A DNA stretch of 64,000 nt from assembly GCF_039525035.1 (NCBI RefSeq), contig NZ_BAAAHE010000038.1:1-64000 (forward strand), read 5' to 3'. Origin of the DNA: Sporichthya brevicatena (GTDB lineage Bacteria > Actinomycetota > Actinomycetes > Sporichthyales > Sporichthyaceae). The notes beneath the pieces are model-generated. The model did not search any database. It was not told the origin of the DNA and worked only from the letters and a program-made list of their open reading frames with translations. Positions 35,654-45,803 of this stretch are shown here, piece by piece (positions within the stretch are counted from its first letter, which is position 1; every line of letters starts with the position of its first letter). A program made the translations under genes and the position numbers.

Positions 35654-36136
35654 ATGCAGAGCTATGCCGGACGCGCGGAGCGCGGGCGGATCGTCGTCGG
35701 CACCGACGGCTCACCGGCGTCGCTGGTCGCCGTCCGGTGGGCCGTGGAGGCCGCCGAGCAGACCGGCGCGTGGCTCGACGTGGTGCTCGTCCGGCTGCCG
35801 GGAGGAGAGACGTCGGCGTTGGCGGACCACGTGCTGCTCGCCGATCTGGTGGCTCTGGTCCGGGAGCCTTTCCCGGAAATGGTGCGGACCTTCGTGATCG
35901 AGGGTGACCCCGCCGCCTGCCTGACTGCGCACGCCCACGGGGCGGACGTCCTCGTCCTGGCCGACCGTGGCGCCGGCGGCTTCCTCGGGCTTCGCCTCGG
36001 GTCCGTCGCCTCCGCCTGCACCGTGGCCGCGACCTGCCCGGTGCTGATCGTGCCCGCCGACCGCCGTCGCTTCCCGGACGCCGAACTCCCGGACGCCGCA
36101 CCGGCGGCCGCGGTGGCGTTCGGCGAGGAGTACTGA
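35654..36136 (+). CDS. Universal stress protein (ATP motif altered)
   Basis: A 160-residue USP-fold protein with IVVGTDGSPASL at the N-terminus. The nucleotide-binding loop reads VLADRGAGGFLGLRLGSVA, so the first Gly of the usual GxxG pattern is changed and ATP binding is uncertain. A 30-residue acidic/Ala-rich tail follows the fold. ATG 35654 follows AAGGAACGG. Its stop shares one base with the next start (TGATG). A DosR-like box lies 89 bases upstream, within the previous gene. Confidence 0.82.
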   Translation: MQSYAGRAERGRIVVGTDGSPASLVAVRWAVEAAEQTGAWLDVVLVRLPGGETSALADHVLLADLVALVREPFPEMVRTFVIEGDPAACLTAHAHGADVLVLADRGAGGFLGLRLGSVASACTVAATCPVLIVPADRRRFPDAELPDAAPAAAVAFGEEY

Positions 36137-36558
36137 TGACCGTGAGCGGCACCAAGACCCCGACCTCCGGTGGCCTCCTGCACGGCCGGGTCGTCGTCGG
36201 GTTGCACGAGTCCGGCCATGCCGCCGAGGCGCTGGCCGTCGGGTTCTCCGAGGCGCGACGCCGCCGGGCGGACCTCACCGTCACCGTCGTGCGCGACGGC
36301 GAGGACGCGGGCGAGGCGCGGAGTCTGGAGCAGGCGGTCGCCGACGTCGCGGCCGGTTACCCTGACGTCGGAGTCGCCACTTCCGTCTGCGTCGGCCAGT
36401 TCGCCGAGGTCCTCGTCGACCTGTCCGGCTCGGTCGACCTGCTGGTGCTCGGCCTCGGGGACCGGCCCCGCGGTCTGGGTCGGCAGGACCTGTTGATCGC
36501 GTCCCGCGCACGTTGTCCCGTCATCGTCGTTCGCGACACCCCACGAGGTGATCTCTGA
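36136..36558 (+). CDS. Degenerate universal-stress-like protein
   Basis: A 140-residue protein with a USP-like alternation of strands (VVVGLHESGHAAEAL; LLVLGLGDR; CPVIVVRD). The ATP motif is lost, and the middle is short and Asp/Glu/Arg-rich. It overlaps the preceding USP by one base and the PPOX gene by one base (ATG at 36558 uses the final base of TGA). It is thus the middle of a tight three-gene unit. It could be a non-nucleotide-binding partner of the neighbouring USPs (inference). Confidence 0.7.
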   Translation: MTVSGTKTPTSGGLLHGRVVVGLHESGHAAEALAVGFSEARRRRADLTVTVVRDGEDAGEARSLEQAVADVAAGYPDVGVATSVCVGQFAEVLVDLSGSVDLLVLGLGDRPRGLGRQDLLIASRARCPVIVVRDTPRGDL

Positions 36559-36974
36559 TGTCCCTTCCCGGCTCGGTGGTGCGCCACCTCGATCCGCTCG
36601 ACGAGAAGACGGCGATGACGCTGATGGCCCGCGAGCAGGTGGGCCGGCTGGCCTTCTGCATGTCGGGGGCCCCGCACATCGAGGTCGTGAACTTCGTCGT
36701 CGTCGACGGGGACGTCCTCTTCCGTATCGGTGTGAGCACCAAGCTCGCCGCGCTCGGCCAGTCCGGGATGTTCGCCGTCCAGTGCGACCGCATCAACACC
36801 GGGACGCGGACCGGCTGGACCGTCACGGTCCAGGGGCACGCGCGCACCCTCACCGACGACGAGGTCGCCGGGCTCCCGGTCCAACCGGAACCCTGGGCGC
36901 CGGGCGACCGGGCCCGGGTCGTCCGCCTGACACCCCGTCATATCTTCGGTCGGGTTCTCTCCGCCGACGAATAG
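36558..36974 (+). CDS. Pyridoxamine 5'-phosphate oxidase-family (FMN split-barrel) protein
   Basis: A 138-residue PPOX-family split beta-barrel protein. The N-terminal helix (EKTAMTLMAREQVGRLAF) and following strands (HIEVVNFVVVDGDVLFRIG) are typical of small FMN- or F420-binding members. The C-terminal end is a PRHIFGRVL strand. It follows the USP-like gene with a one-base overlap. The mycobacterial DosR regulon contains a similar small PPOX protein (Rv0080), which supports a hypoxic role. The substrate is unknown; a flavin- or deazaflavin-dependent reductase is most likely. Confidence 0.82.
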   Translation: MSLPGSVVRHLDPLDEKTAMTLMAREQVGRLAFCMSGAPHIEVVNFVVVDGDVLFRIGVSTKLAALGQSGMFAVQCDRINTGTRTGWTVTVQGHARTLTDDEVAGLPVQPEPWAPGDRARVVRLTPRHIFGRVLSADE

Positions 36975-36995
36975 GCCCTCTCCGAACGGTTCGAC

Positions 36996-37664
36996 ATGCG
37001 CTGCCCGCACCGCCTGCTCCTCGCCCTCCTGGTGGCCGGTGTGGCGGTCGTCCCCGAGCCGGCCGACGCCACCGCGCTCGCGTCGACACCGACGGCGATC
37101 CCGGCCGTCCAGCGGGCCGTCGCCGAGGTGGCCAAGTTGCCGTTGCCGCCCGTCCCGCCGCTCACCGTGATCGAGGACCCCACGCTCGCCGCGCAGGGTC
37201 AGGTGCTCGACCGAACGATCTGGATCAACACCAAGGCGGACGAGGCCTCGCAGGCCCGGACCGTCCTGCACGAGCTCGGACACGTCCTCGACGACTCGTG
37301 CGGCATCGACACCGGCCCCGTGGTCGCCGCGTTGCGGAAGACCCCGACCGTGCGGGCCTTGATCGCCGACTCGCTCAACGGCGACGAGTGGGCCCAGTAC
37401 GCCGTCGCGGACGACGAGATCTTCGCGCGCGGGTTCGGCCAGTTCGTCGTCGAGCAGTCCGGCGACCCCGACCTGATCGAGGCGGTGCGGTCCCTCGAGC
37501 GGGCCCAGTGGCCGGCTGAGGAGTTCGCCCGGGTGATGCCCGAGTTCGAGCGACTGTTCGGCGTCTGGGGTCACCGCGGATGCGGCGGCGTCGGTCTCGA
37601 CGTCCCCGCCGGGGCCCCGGAGCCGGTCGGTCGTCTGGAGGGCCGCCGCGTCAAGAAAGGGTGA
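36996..37664 (+). CDS. Secreted zincin-like protein with HELGH motif
   Basis: A 222-residue protein with a signal peptide (basic start, hydrophobic LLLALLVAGVAVV, probable cleavage after PADA near residue 25). The HExxH zinc motif HELGH is at residues 92-96. A third ligand could be one of several downstream Glu/Asp (DDEIFARGFGQFVVE). It is not clearly like any peptidase family I can name. The final Lys-Gly and the stop codon come from the first unit of the 33-bp repeat array, so the natural C-terminus may have been altered by array insertion. It starts 21 bases after the PPOX gene. Confidence 0.7.
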   Translation: MRCPHRLLLALLVAGVAVVPEPADATALASTPTAIPAVQRAVAEVAKLPLPPVPPLTVIEDPTLAAQGQVLDRTIWINTKADEASQARTVLHELGHVLDDSCGIDTGPVVAALRKTPTVRALIADSLNGDEWAQYAVADDEIFARGFGQFVVEQSGDPDLIEAVRSLERAQWPAEEFARVMPEFERLFGVWGHRGCGGVGLDVPAGAPEPVGRLEGRRVKKG

Positions 37665-37808
37665 CACCCCTTACTGCGGAGTAACCGCAAGGGGTGACAC
37701 CCCTTACTGCGGAGTAAGCGCAAGGGGTGACACCCCTTACTGCGGAGTAACCGCAAGGGGTGACACCCCTTACTGCGGAGTAACCGGAAGGGGTGACACC
37801 CTTTCTTT
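37656..37808. repeat. 33-bp tandem repeat array, palindrome family copy 3
   Basis: Four 33-bp units start at 37656, 37689, 37722 and 37755, with a partial fifth at 37788. The units are nearly identical. Each holds two small dyads: GGGGTG-A-CACCCC and TTACT-GCGG-AGTAA. The core matches the giant hairpins at 15911 and 33508. The array lies between convergent genes and contains the stop codons of both: the zincin-like gene ends at 37664 and cydC at 37770. There are no spacers, so it is not a CRISPR. Confidence 0.8.
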
Positions 37809-39455
37809 TCCACAGGGGTCGGCGAGGTCGAGGACCGCGTCGACGTCGGTGAGGACGCTGCGGTCGTGGGTGATGAGGAGCGTCGTCCGGCCGGTGGTGA
37901 CGTCGAGCAGGTCCCGCATCAGCTCCGCGGCGGTCGCCGGGTCGAGGTGCTCGGTGGGTTCGTCGAGGATCAGGATCTCGGCGTCCGTGAGCAGGGCCCG
38001 GGCGAGCACCAGGCGGCGCGCCTGCCCGCCGGAGAGGTTCGAGCCCGCCGGCCCGACAACGGTGTCGAGGCCCTGCGGCTGCGTCCGCAGCCAGGCCCCG
38101 AGCCGGGCGGCGTCGGCGGCGGCCCAGAGCTGCTCCTCCGTCGCGTCCGGGCGGGCGAGCAGCAGGTTGGCGCGGACGGTCGAGTCGAACAGGTAGGCGT
38201 CCTGGGCGCAGGTCGCGACCACGCGCCGGACGTCCTCGGCGGCGAGGGTGCGGGTGTCGACGCCGTCGAGCCGGACCGCTCCGCCGCGCGGATCGACGAA
38301 GCGCAGGATCGCGGCGGCCAGCGTCGACTTGCCCGAACCGCTTTCGCCGACGACGGCGATGCGCCGGCCCGGGCGCAGGTCCAGCGAGACGTCGTGCAGG
38401 ACGTCCGGGCCGTCCGGCCACCCGACCCGCAGGTGCTCGACCCGCAGCGTGTGGGGGCCGGGCCCGAGCTCCGCGGGCACCGCCGGATCCGTGACGGTCG
38501 CCGGAGCGTCGAGCACCTCGAACACGCGCGTCAGGCCGCCCCGGGCGGTGTCGAGCCGCCGGACCGCCTCCGGCGCCTGCCCGACGACCTCGAAGACCGC
38601 GATCGGCGTCAGCACGACGACGGCGAGCAGCACCGGATCCAGACCGCCGGTGTGCACCCGGTGGGCGCCGAACGCCAGCAGCGTCCACACCACGGCGCCG
38701 ACGGTGAGCGCCAGGGCGGTCGCGGCGGCGGCCGCAACGACGGCGGAGCGCCGGTCGGCCCGGGCCAGTTCGCGTTCGGTCTCGGCGATCGCGGCCAGCC
38801 GCTCGGGGACGGCGCCGTAGGCGCGGTAGGTGTCGAGGCCGTCGACGAGGTCGACGGTCTGCGTGGCGAGCCGGCCGCGCAGGGCCGCGGGCGCGCGCTC
38901 GGCCTCCGCCGCGAGTGCGCTCTGCGCCAGGGGAACGACGACGCCGACCGCGACCAGGCCCGCGAGCAGGACAAGCCCGGCGGGCCAGGCGATCGCGCCG
39001 AGCAGCATCACCGCGGCGAGGCCGGTGGCGGATGCGACGGCGAGCGGCAGCAGGCCGCGGACGAGGACGTCGGGCACGGCGTCGACGTCGGCGGCGAACC
39101 GAGCGGTGAGGTCGCCGCGGTGCAGGCCGCGCCGCCCCGCCGGCGCGAGCCGGTCGGCCGCCTCGAAGCAGCGGACCCGGATGTCGGCGAGGACGCGCAG
39201 CGCGGCGTCGTGCGAGACGAGACGCTCGGCGTACCGCAGCACACCGCGGCCGATGCCGAACGCCCGCACGGCGACGATGGCGACCATCAGCATCAGGACC
39301 GGTGGGTGCTGCGCGGCCCGGGAGATCAGCCAGGCCGACGTCGCCGTCAGACCCACCGCCGCGAGGGACGCGAGACAGCCGAGCAGGGCGGCCAGCGCCA
39401 GTCGCGGGACGGCCGGCCGCGCGAGGTGGAGCAGGCGACGGACGGGCCCGGTCAT
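37770..39455 (-). CDS. cydC: CydC, thiol-reductant ABC exporter subunit
   Basis: A 561-residue ABC half-transporter: six membrane helices in the first about 310 residues, then an ATPase domain. Walker A is GESGSGKST and the signature is LSGGQARR. With CydD it exports glutathione/cysteine-type thiols and possibly binds haem, which is needed to assemble cytochrome bd. ATG 39455 overlaps the CydD stop (ATGA). The last 12 residues (KERVSPLPVTPQ) and the stop are read from the repeat array, so the tail is array-derived. It is the last gene of cydABDC. Confidence 0.88.
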   Translation of the reverse strand: MTGPVRRLLHLARPAVPRLALAALLGCLASLAAVGLTATSAWLISRAAQHPPVLMLMVAIVAVRAFGIGRGVLRYAERLVSHDAALRVLADIRVRCFEAADRLAPAGRRGLHRGDLTARFAADVDAVPDVLVRGLLPLAVASATGLAAVMLLGAIAWPAGLVLLAGLVAVGVVVPLAQSALAAEAERAPAALRGRLATQTVDLVDGLDTYRAYGAVPERLAAIAETERELARADRRSAVVAAAAATALALTVGAVVWTLLAFGAHRVHTGGLDPVLLAVVVLTPIAVFEVVGQAPEAVRRLDTARGGLTRVFEVLDAPATVTDPAVPAELGPGPHTLRVEHLRVGWPDGPDVLHDVSLDLRPGRRIAVVGESGSGKSTLAAAILRFVDPRGGAVRLDGVDTRTLAAEDVRRVVATCAQDAYLFDSTVRANLLLARPDATEEQLWAAADAARLGAWLRTQPQGLDTVVGPAGSNLSGGQARRLVLARALLTDAEILILDEPTEHLDPATAAELMRDLLDVTTGRTTLLITHDRSVLTDVDAVLDLADPCGKERVSPLPVTPQ

Positions 39456-41106
39456 GCGGCCACCTCCACGTCGGGCCGGGCGGGCACGCCGTCGAGGTCG
39501 ACGCCGCGGTCGGCGAGGTCCCGCAGCACCGGCCGATGCGTCACGACCACCACGGTGCGGGCGGGCGCCAGCGAACGGATCGCCGCGGCGATGCGGCGCT
39601 CGGTCTCGGCGTCGAGATCGGCGGTCGGTTCGTCGAGCAGCAGGAGCGGGGCGTCGCGGAGGAACGCGCGCGCCAGGGTGACGCGACGGCGTTCACCGGC
39701 GGACAGGCCCGCACCGCCCTCGCCGACCTCCGTGGCGAGCCCACCGGGCAGACGGGCGAGCAGGTCGCCGAGCGCGGCGAGTTCGGCGGCCGACGCGATC
39801 TCGGCGTCGGTCGCGGTCGGTCGGCCCAGGCGGATGTTGTCGCCGAGCGTCCCGGCGAACAGGAACGGCTGCTGTCCGGCCCACGCGACGCGGGAGCGCC
39901 AGGCGTCGGCGTCGAGCTCCGCCAGGTCGGTCCCGCCGACGTGCACCGCACCGGCCGGTGCGGGCGTCAGCCCCGCGAGCACTCGCAGCAGCGTGGACTT
40001 CCCGCTGCCGCTCGACCCCGTGACGGCGAGCAGCTCACCCGGTCGCACGGTCAGCGAGAGGTCGGCGGGGGCGGGTTGGTCGCGATCGGGGTGATGCACC
40101 GTCAGGCCGGTGACGGTCAGACCCCGGTCGAGGTTCGGGGCCGCCCGGTAACCACCGGCGTCAGGCGTCGCGTCGATGAGGTCGAGTGCGGCCGCGGCTG
40201 CCGCCAGGCCTTCCTCGCTGGTGTGGTGCAGTGCGCCCAGACGCCGGAGCGGCAGGTACGCCTCGGGGGCGAGGATCAGCACGGTGAGTGCGGTCTGCAG
40301 CGTCAGGCGCCCCTCGACGAGACGGAGGCCGACCCCCACGGCGACCAGCGCGACCGACAAGGTCGCGACCAGTTCGAGCACGAGCGAGGACAGGAACGCC
40401 AACCGCAGGGTCCGCAGGGTCGCGACCCGGTAACGGTTGCTGATCTCGGCGATGGTCTCGGCCTGAGCGCGCGAACGCCGGAACGCCTTCAGGGTGGGCA
40501 GCCCGCTCACCACGTCCGCGAAGTGCCCGCCGAGTCGGGTGAGCAGGTGCATCTGACGCTGTGTGTAGGAAGCGGTCGACAGACCCACGAGCGCCAGGAA
40601 CAGCGGGATCAGCGGAAGGGTGACGGCGACTGTCGCGGCAGCGGTCACGTCGGTGAAGATCAGTCCGCCGAGCACGATCAACGGGATGACCGCGACCTGC
40701 GTCAGCGCCGGCAGGTACCGGCCGACGTAGCCGTCGAGGGCGTCCAAGCCGGTCGAGGTCAGGGTCGCGATCTCGCCGGGCGGGCGACCGCGGCCGGCAC
40801 CGGCCGCGACGGCGGCGAGGGTCTGGGCGCGCAGTTCCGCCTTGACCTGGCCGGCCGCCCGCCGCCCCAGCAGATCCTCGAGACCGGCCAGCGCGGCGCG
40901 CGCGAGGAGCACGGCGGCGAGGGCGAGCAGAACGCCGCGCAATTCGACCGGCCCGGCGCCGGTGGTGAAGGACCGGGCGATCGCGGTCGCGAGCAGCACG
41001 GCCTGTGCGATCGTGAGCGCCGCACCCCCGGCCGCCAGCACGCCGCCGGCGACCAGGTGTCGGCGGACGCTACGGGTGCGGCGGGCCAGTCGGGGATCGA
41101 CCGGTT

Positions 41107-41110
<4 letters not shown>
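39452..41110 (-). CDS. cydD: CydD, thiol-reductant ABC exporter subunit
   Basis: A 552-residue ABC half-transporter with N-terminal membrane helices and a C-terminal ATPase. Walker A is GSSGSGKST, the signature LSAGERRRV is typical of CydD, and Walker B is LLLLDEPTAD. GTG 41110 starts inside the CydB stop (GTGA overlap), giving VKPVDPRLARRTR as N-terminus. It pairs with CydC to form the heterodimeric exporter required for cytochrome bd maturation. Order cydA-cydB-cydD-cydC is the usual actinobacterial and E. coli-like arrangement. Confidence 0.9.
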
Positions 41111-42144
<1,034 letters not shown>

Positions 42145-42155
42145 CGTCATCTCTC

Positions 42156-43550
42156 TCAGTACGCGAAGGCCAGCGGGCGGTCGGAGTCGTCGTCCTCGGA
42201 GTGGGCCGTCACCTGCGGAGGCTCCGAGCGGCCGTAGGTGAACAGCAGCTTCAACTCGACCGCGGCCAGCACCCCGTAGAGCAGCGTCAACACGGTGAGC
42301 GACGTCGCGACATCGAACGTCGAGACCGTGGGGGAGACGCTGTCCTTGGTCTGCAGGACGCCGAAGACGGTCCAGGGCTGGCGGCCCATCTCGGTGAAGA
42401 TCCAACCGAAGGTGTTGGCCAGCAGCGGCAAGGTGACCGCCGACGCGGTGCCGAGGTAGAACCATCGGCTGCGCGGCACGCGCCCGCGCCGGGTGACCCA
42501 GAGTCCGGCCAGCGCGATCAGGATCGCGAGGCTGCCGAACCCGATCATCAGGCGGAACGACCAGTACGCGACCGGGATGTTCGGCTTGTAGTTCCCGGGG
42601 CCGTAGGTCTGCTCGTACTCCCGCTGCACGTCGTTGATGCCCTCGACGGTCCCGTCCGGGTCTCCGGTCGCCATGAACGAGAGCAGCCCGGGGATGCGGA
42701 TGCTCGCGATCTCCTCCTCGCCGTCGAGCGAGCCGATCGTGAACAGGGAGAAGCCGGCCTTGTCGGTGGTGTCGTACAGCGCCTCGGCCGCGGCCATCTT
42801 CATCGGCTGCTGCTCGGTCATGATCCGCGCCTGGACGTCGCCACTGATCGCGGTGCCGATGCCGGCGAGCAGCATCACCCACATCGCGAGGCGCATGCTC
42901 GGGCGGAACACGTCGGGCGAGGAGGCGCGGCGGATGTGCCAAGCCGCGACGGTCAGCATGAACGCGCCCGCCGTCAGCAGGGCGGCGAGGATCGTGTGCG
43001 CGAACGTGACCACCGTCGTGTTCTGGGTGAGTACGGCGCCGAAGTCGTGCAGCTCGGCGCGCCCGCGCTCGGCGTTCATCTCGTAGCCGACCGGGTGCTG
43101 CATGAACGAGTTCGCCGCGAGGATGAAGTACGCGGACAGCCAGGTGCCGACGGCGAAGAGCCAGACGCAGGCGAGGTGGACCCGCTTGGGCAACTTGTCC
43201 CAGCCGAAGAGCCACAGGCCCAAGAAGGTCGATTCGAGGAAGAACGCGAGCAGCCCCTCGATCGCGAGCGGCGCGCCGAAGATGTCACCGACGAAGCGCG
43301 AGTAGTCGCTCCAGTTCATGCCGAACTGGAACTCCTGGACGATGCCCGTCACCACGCCCATGGCGAAGTTGATGACGAGGAGCTTGCCCCAGAACTTCGT
43401 CGCTCGGAGGTAGGCCTCATTGCCGGAGCGGTGCCACGCGGTCTGCAGGCCCGCGACGAGCATCGACAGACCGAGCGTGATCGGCACGAACAGGAAGTGG
43501 TACACGGTGGTGATTCCGAACTGCCACCGCGCGAGGTCGAGCGCGTCCAC
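42156..43550 (-). CDS. cydA: Cytochrome bd oxidase subunit I
   Basis: A 464-residue multi-helix membrane protein carrying haems b558, b595 and d. The haem ligand His in the first helix is His 18 (VYHFLF). A second ligand His is in TFAHTI and a ligand Met in SFRLMIG. The GRQPW signature follows at GWIFTEMGRQPW. The quinol loop is short, as in actinobacterial forms. GTG 43550 has GGAGGAACC upstream. It heads cydABDC and diverges from a DUF4389 gene. A DosR-like box lies 96 bases upstream, consistent with microaerobic induction. Confidence 0.92.
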   Translation of the reverse strand: MDALDLARWQFGITTVYHFLFVPITLGLSMLVAGLQTAWHRSGNEAYLRATKFWGKLLVINFAMGVVTGIVQEFQFGMNWSDYSRFVGDIFGAPLAIEGLLAFFLESTFLGLWLFGWDKLPKRVHLACVWLFAVGTWLSAYFILAANSFMQHPVGYEMNAERGRAELHDFGAVLTQNTTVVTFAHTILAALLTAGAFMLTVAAWHIRRASSPDVFRPSMRLAMWVMLLAGIGTAISGDVQARIMTEQQPMKMAAAEALYDTTDKAGFSLFTIGSLDGEEEIASIRIPGLLSFMATGDPDGTVEGINDVQREYEQTYGPGNYKPNIPVAYWSFRLMIGFGSLAILIALAGLWVTRRGRVPRSRWFYLGTASAVTLPLLANTFGWIFTEMGRQPWTVFGVLQTKDSVSPTVSTFDVATSLTVLTLLYGVLAAVELKLLFTYGRSEPPQVTAHSEDDDSDRPLAFAY

Positions 43551-43645
43551 GGTTCCTCCGGTCGGACGGGCGGTCTGAACTGATGGCTCCTCACTTTTCC
43601 CGCGCGGGCGGGGGTCGGGGCAGGGGCGGTGGTTGGGGTTCGGCA

Positions 43646-43659
43646 TGGACCTTCGGCCC
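43646..43659. promoter_or_regulatory. DosR-like box TGGACCTTCGGCCC
   Basis: One mismatch to GGGACC-NN-CGGCCC, in the 239-base gap between divergent cydA (start 96 bases away) and the DUF4389 gene (131 bases away). The 13 bases GGACCTTCGGCCC are identical to those at 34182. The rest of this gap is purine-rich and otherwise unremarkable. Confidence 0.55.
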
Positions 43660-43789
43660 GAAGTGCCCGAGTCGAGTGCCTCTGGGGGGAGGTGAGGCCC
43701 GGGGACGAACCTGGAGGGGAGGCGACGGCCCCGGGACGGGCCCGGCCACGACACCCTGCGCTGACGCGCGTCCCGAGAGGAGTCCCCCG

Positions 43790-45177
43790 ATGGGCACACC
43801 CGAGCTGATCGGAACGCGCTCCTACCCGGTGCAGGTCAGCGGGCGCCGTGACCCGGAGCTGTCGCGCTGGCTCTGGCTGGTCAAGTGGCTGCTCGTCCTA
43901 CCGCACCTCGTCGTCCTGGCGTTTCTCTGGCTGCGTTCGTCCTCCTCACCGCGGTGGCCGGCGTCGCCATTCTTCTGACGGGCCGTTATCCGGCCCCCAT
44001 CTTCGAGTTCAACGTCGGCGTTCTGCGCTGGACGTGGCGGGTCCAGCACTACTCCTACGGTGCCCTCGGCACCGATCGGTACCCGCCGTTCACCCTCGCC
44101 GACGTCCCGGACTACCCCGCGCGGCTGGAGGTCGAGCGCCCGGAGCGGCTGTCCCGCGGGCTGGTCCTGGTGAAGTGGTGGCTGCTGGCCATCCCGCACT
44201 ACCTGATCGTGGCGCTGCTGATCGGCGGCATCGGGCCCGTGCTCGACGGCGACGGGCCGCTGCAGTGGTTCTTCACCGGACTGGTCGGCGTCCTGGTCCT
44301 GGCCGCGGGCATCGTGCTGCTGTTCACCGGCCGGTACCCCGAGCCCCTGTACGACCTGGCCGTCGGCATGGACCGGTGGGCGCTGCGGGTCGCCGCCTAC
44401 GCCGGCCTGATGACCGACACGTACCCGCCCTTCCGCCTCGACACCGGCGGCACCGAGCCCGGCGCCGCGGAAGCCGCGGTCGCCGTGGAGCCGGCCCCGG
44501 CCCGGGCGGGCTGGACCGCGCGCCGGGTCACGGCGGTCGTCGCCGGAGCGGTGCTCGTCCTGACCGGCAGTGGCCTCGCTGCCGCCGGCGGCGCAATGCT
44601 GTGGGCGGACCGGACCCAGCGGACCGACGGCCTGCTGATGACGCCGAGCCGGCACTTCGACACCACGGCGTCCGCGTTGGTCAGTGAGGAGATCGACCTG
44701 CCCGACGTCGACCTCGGGCCCTTCGGTTCGGGATCGTTGCTCGGCACCGTGCGCATCGAGGTCCAGTCCGCGAGCGGGCAGCCGATCTTCGTCGGGATCG
44801 CCGGGGACGACGACGTCGAGGCCTACCTGCAGGGCGTCGCTCACGCCACCGTCGAGGACCTCTCGCACGGTGCGACGCCGGTCGTCACGGCCGGGGATCG
44901 CGTCCCTGAGAGCCCGGCGTCGGCGGGGATCTGGGTCGCGTCCGCGGCCGGTGCGGCTCCGCAGGCCGTGACGTGGGACTCCGAGGGCGGCGACTGGTCG
45001 ATCGTGGTGATGCCGCCGGACGGCAACGCCGGGTTCGGGGTCACGGTGCGCGCCGGCGCCGAGGTCCCGGCCCTGACGTGGATCGCCGGCGGTGCCCTCG
45101 GGGCCGGTGGGGCTCTGCTCGTCGCGGGCCTGGTCCTGATGACCGTCCCGATCGTCCGCGCCGCCCACCCGGCCTGA
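43790..45177 (+). pseudogene. DUF4389 membrane protein, broken by a one-base deletion
   Basis: The gene begins at ATG 43790 after GAGAGGAG. It reads a normal DUF4389 start (VKWLLVLPHLVVLAFLWL), then shifts frame at about 43931-43936. The remaining about 410 residues continue in the +1 frame (AFVLLTAVAG, then TGRYPAPIFEFNVGVLRW) with a second DUF4389 repeat and a large Ala/Gly-rich C-terminal part ending in a membrane helix. Restoring one G in CTG-CGTTC would rejoin the family sequence (WLAFVLL). Downstream codon use is intact, so the lesion is recent or a sequence error. It shares a DosR-like box with cydA. Confidence 0.75.
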
Positions 45178-45185
45178 GCGCGAAA

Positions 45186-45216
45186 GGCGCCGCCGTCCCC
45201 GGTGGACGGCGGCGCC
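45186..45216. terminator. Perfect 13-bp GC hairpin
   Basis: GGCGCCGCCGTCC (45186-45198) and GGACGGCGGCGCC (45204-45216) with loop CCGGT, 8 bases after the DUF4389 stop. On the - strand the stem is followed by TTT, so it could also end a - strand transcript starting near the orphan box at 45350. Confidence 0.6.
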
Positions 45217-45349
45217 GGCCGGTCGGGCCCGGTGAAAGCCGACCGGCGGCCCGGGCGAGACAGGCGGCGCTGCGGTGCCGCGGCCCGGTGCGTCTCCAGT
45301 CTGGCGGTCGGCGGGCGGCGAAACAGGTGCAGATCGGACCGAATCGGGA

Positions 45350-45363
45350 TGGACCAAAGTCCC
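45350..45363. promoter_or_regulatory. Orphan DosR-like box TGGACCAAAGTCCC
   Basis: This is the closest match in the window to the palindromic mycobacterial form GGGAC-N4-GTCCC (one mismatch). It lies in a 222-base gap between convergent genes (45177 end and 45400 end), so it has no protein gene to serve. With the hairpin at 45186 it could bound a - strand RNA of about 130-150 bases. The rest of the gap shows no ORF worth calling. Confidence 0.5.
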
Positions 45364-45399
45364 TCGCGAACCGGGTCCTCCGTCAGGTCGCCGGGCCGG

Positions 45400-45780
45400 T
45401 CACCGGGCCGGGACGATGAGGACCGGGGTGGTGCCGCGGCGGACGCAGGCCTCGCTGACCGAGCCGAGGAGCGTGGTGGCGAGCCCGCCCTTCCCGTGAC
45501 TGCCGACGACGAGCAGGTCGGCGTCGCGGGCGGCGTCGAGCAGGACGTCGGCGGGCTTGCCGGCGACGACGCGGGTCGTGATCCCCGGCGCAGCGCCCGG
45601 GTGGTGCGCGAGGACGTCCTGCAGGTCGCGGTGCAGCTGCTCCGTCGCCGCCTCCTCGGACGGGTCGGCGCAGACCACCTCCAGCCGCGCGCCGGTGCCC
45701 GCCGCGTGCCGGACCGCCCAGTCCAGGGCGCGGCGGCCGCCGGCCGAGCCGTCCACGCCGACCACCACGAGCCGCTCCAT
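45400..45780 (-). CDS. Universal stress protein (short)
   Basis: A 126-residue single-domain USP, near the minimum length of the family. It starts MERLVVVGVDGSAGG and keeps the complete ATP motif VVGSHGKGGLATTLLGSVS, ending almost immediately after the last strand (VLIVPAR). GGAGGACGCC precedes ATG 45780. It lies 23 bases after the phosphotransferase-AAA gene in the same direction, so the two are probably co-transcribed under the DosR-like box at 47361. In mycobacteria a USP (Rv2005c) also neighbours the Rv2004c kinase, the same pairing. Confidence 0.87.
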   Translation of the reverse strand: MERLVVVGVDGSAGGRRALDWAVRHAAGTGARLEVVCADPSEEAATEQLHRDLQDVLAHHPGAAPGITTRVVAGKPADVLLDAARDADLLVVGSHGKGGLATTLLGSVSEACVRRGTTPVLIVPAR

Positions 45781-45803
45781 GGCGTCCTCCACTGCCGGCG
45801 ACC

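Noticed and set aside
37656-37808. Possible CRISPR array
   Set aside because: The repeats are directly adjacent with no unique spacers, and no cas gene is present.
37571-37813. Open frame encoding a repeated 11-residue peptide (KGCHPLRLLRS)
   Set aside because: It is simply the 33-bp array read on the - strand; the start lies in the cydC end and there is no ribosome-binding site. Treated as a DNA repeat.
43925-43945. Programmed ribosomal frameshift in the DUF4389 gene
   Set aside because: No slippery heptamer, pseudoknot or internal Shine-Dalgarno at the site; a one-base deletion or sequencing error explains it more simply.
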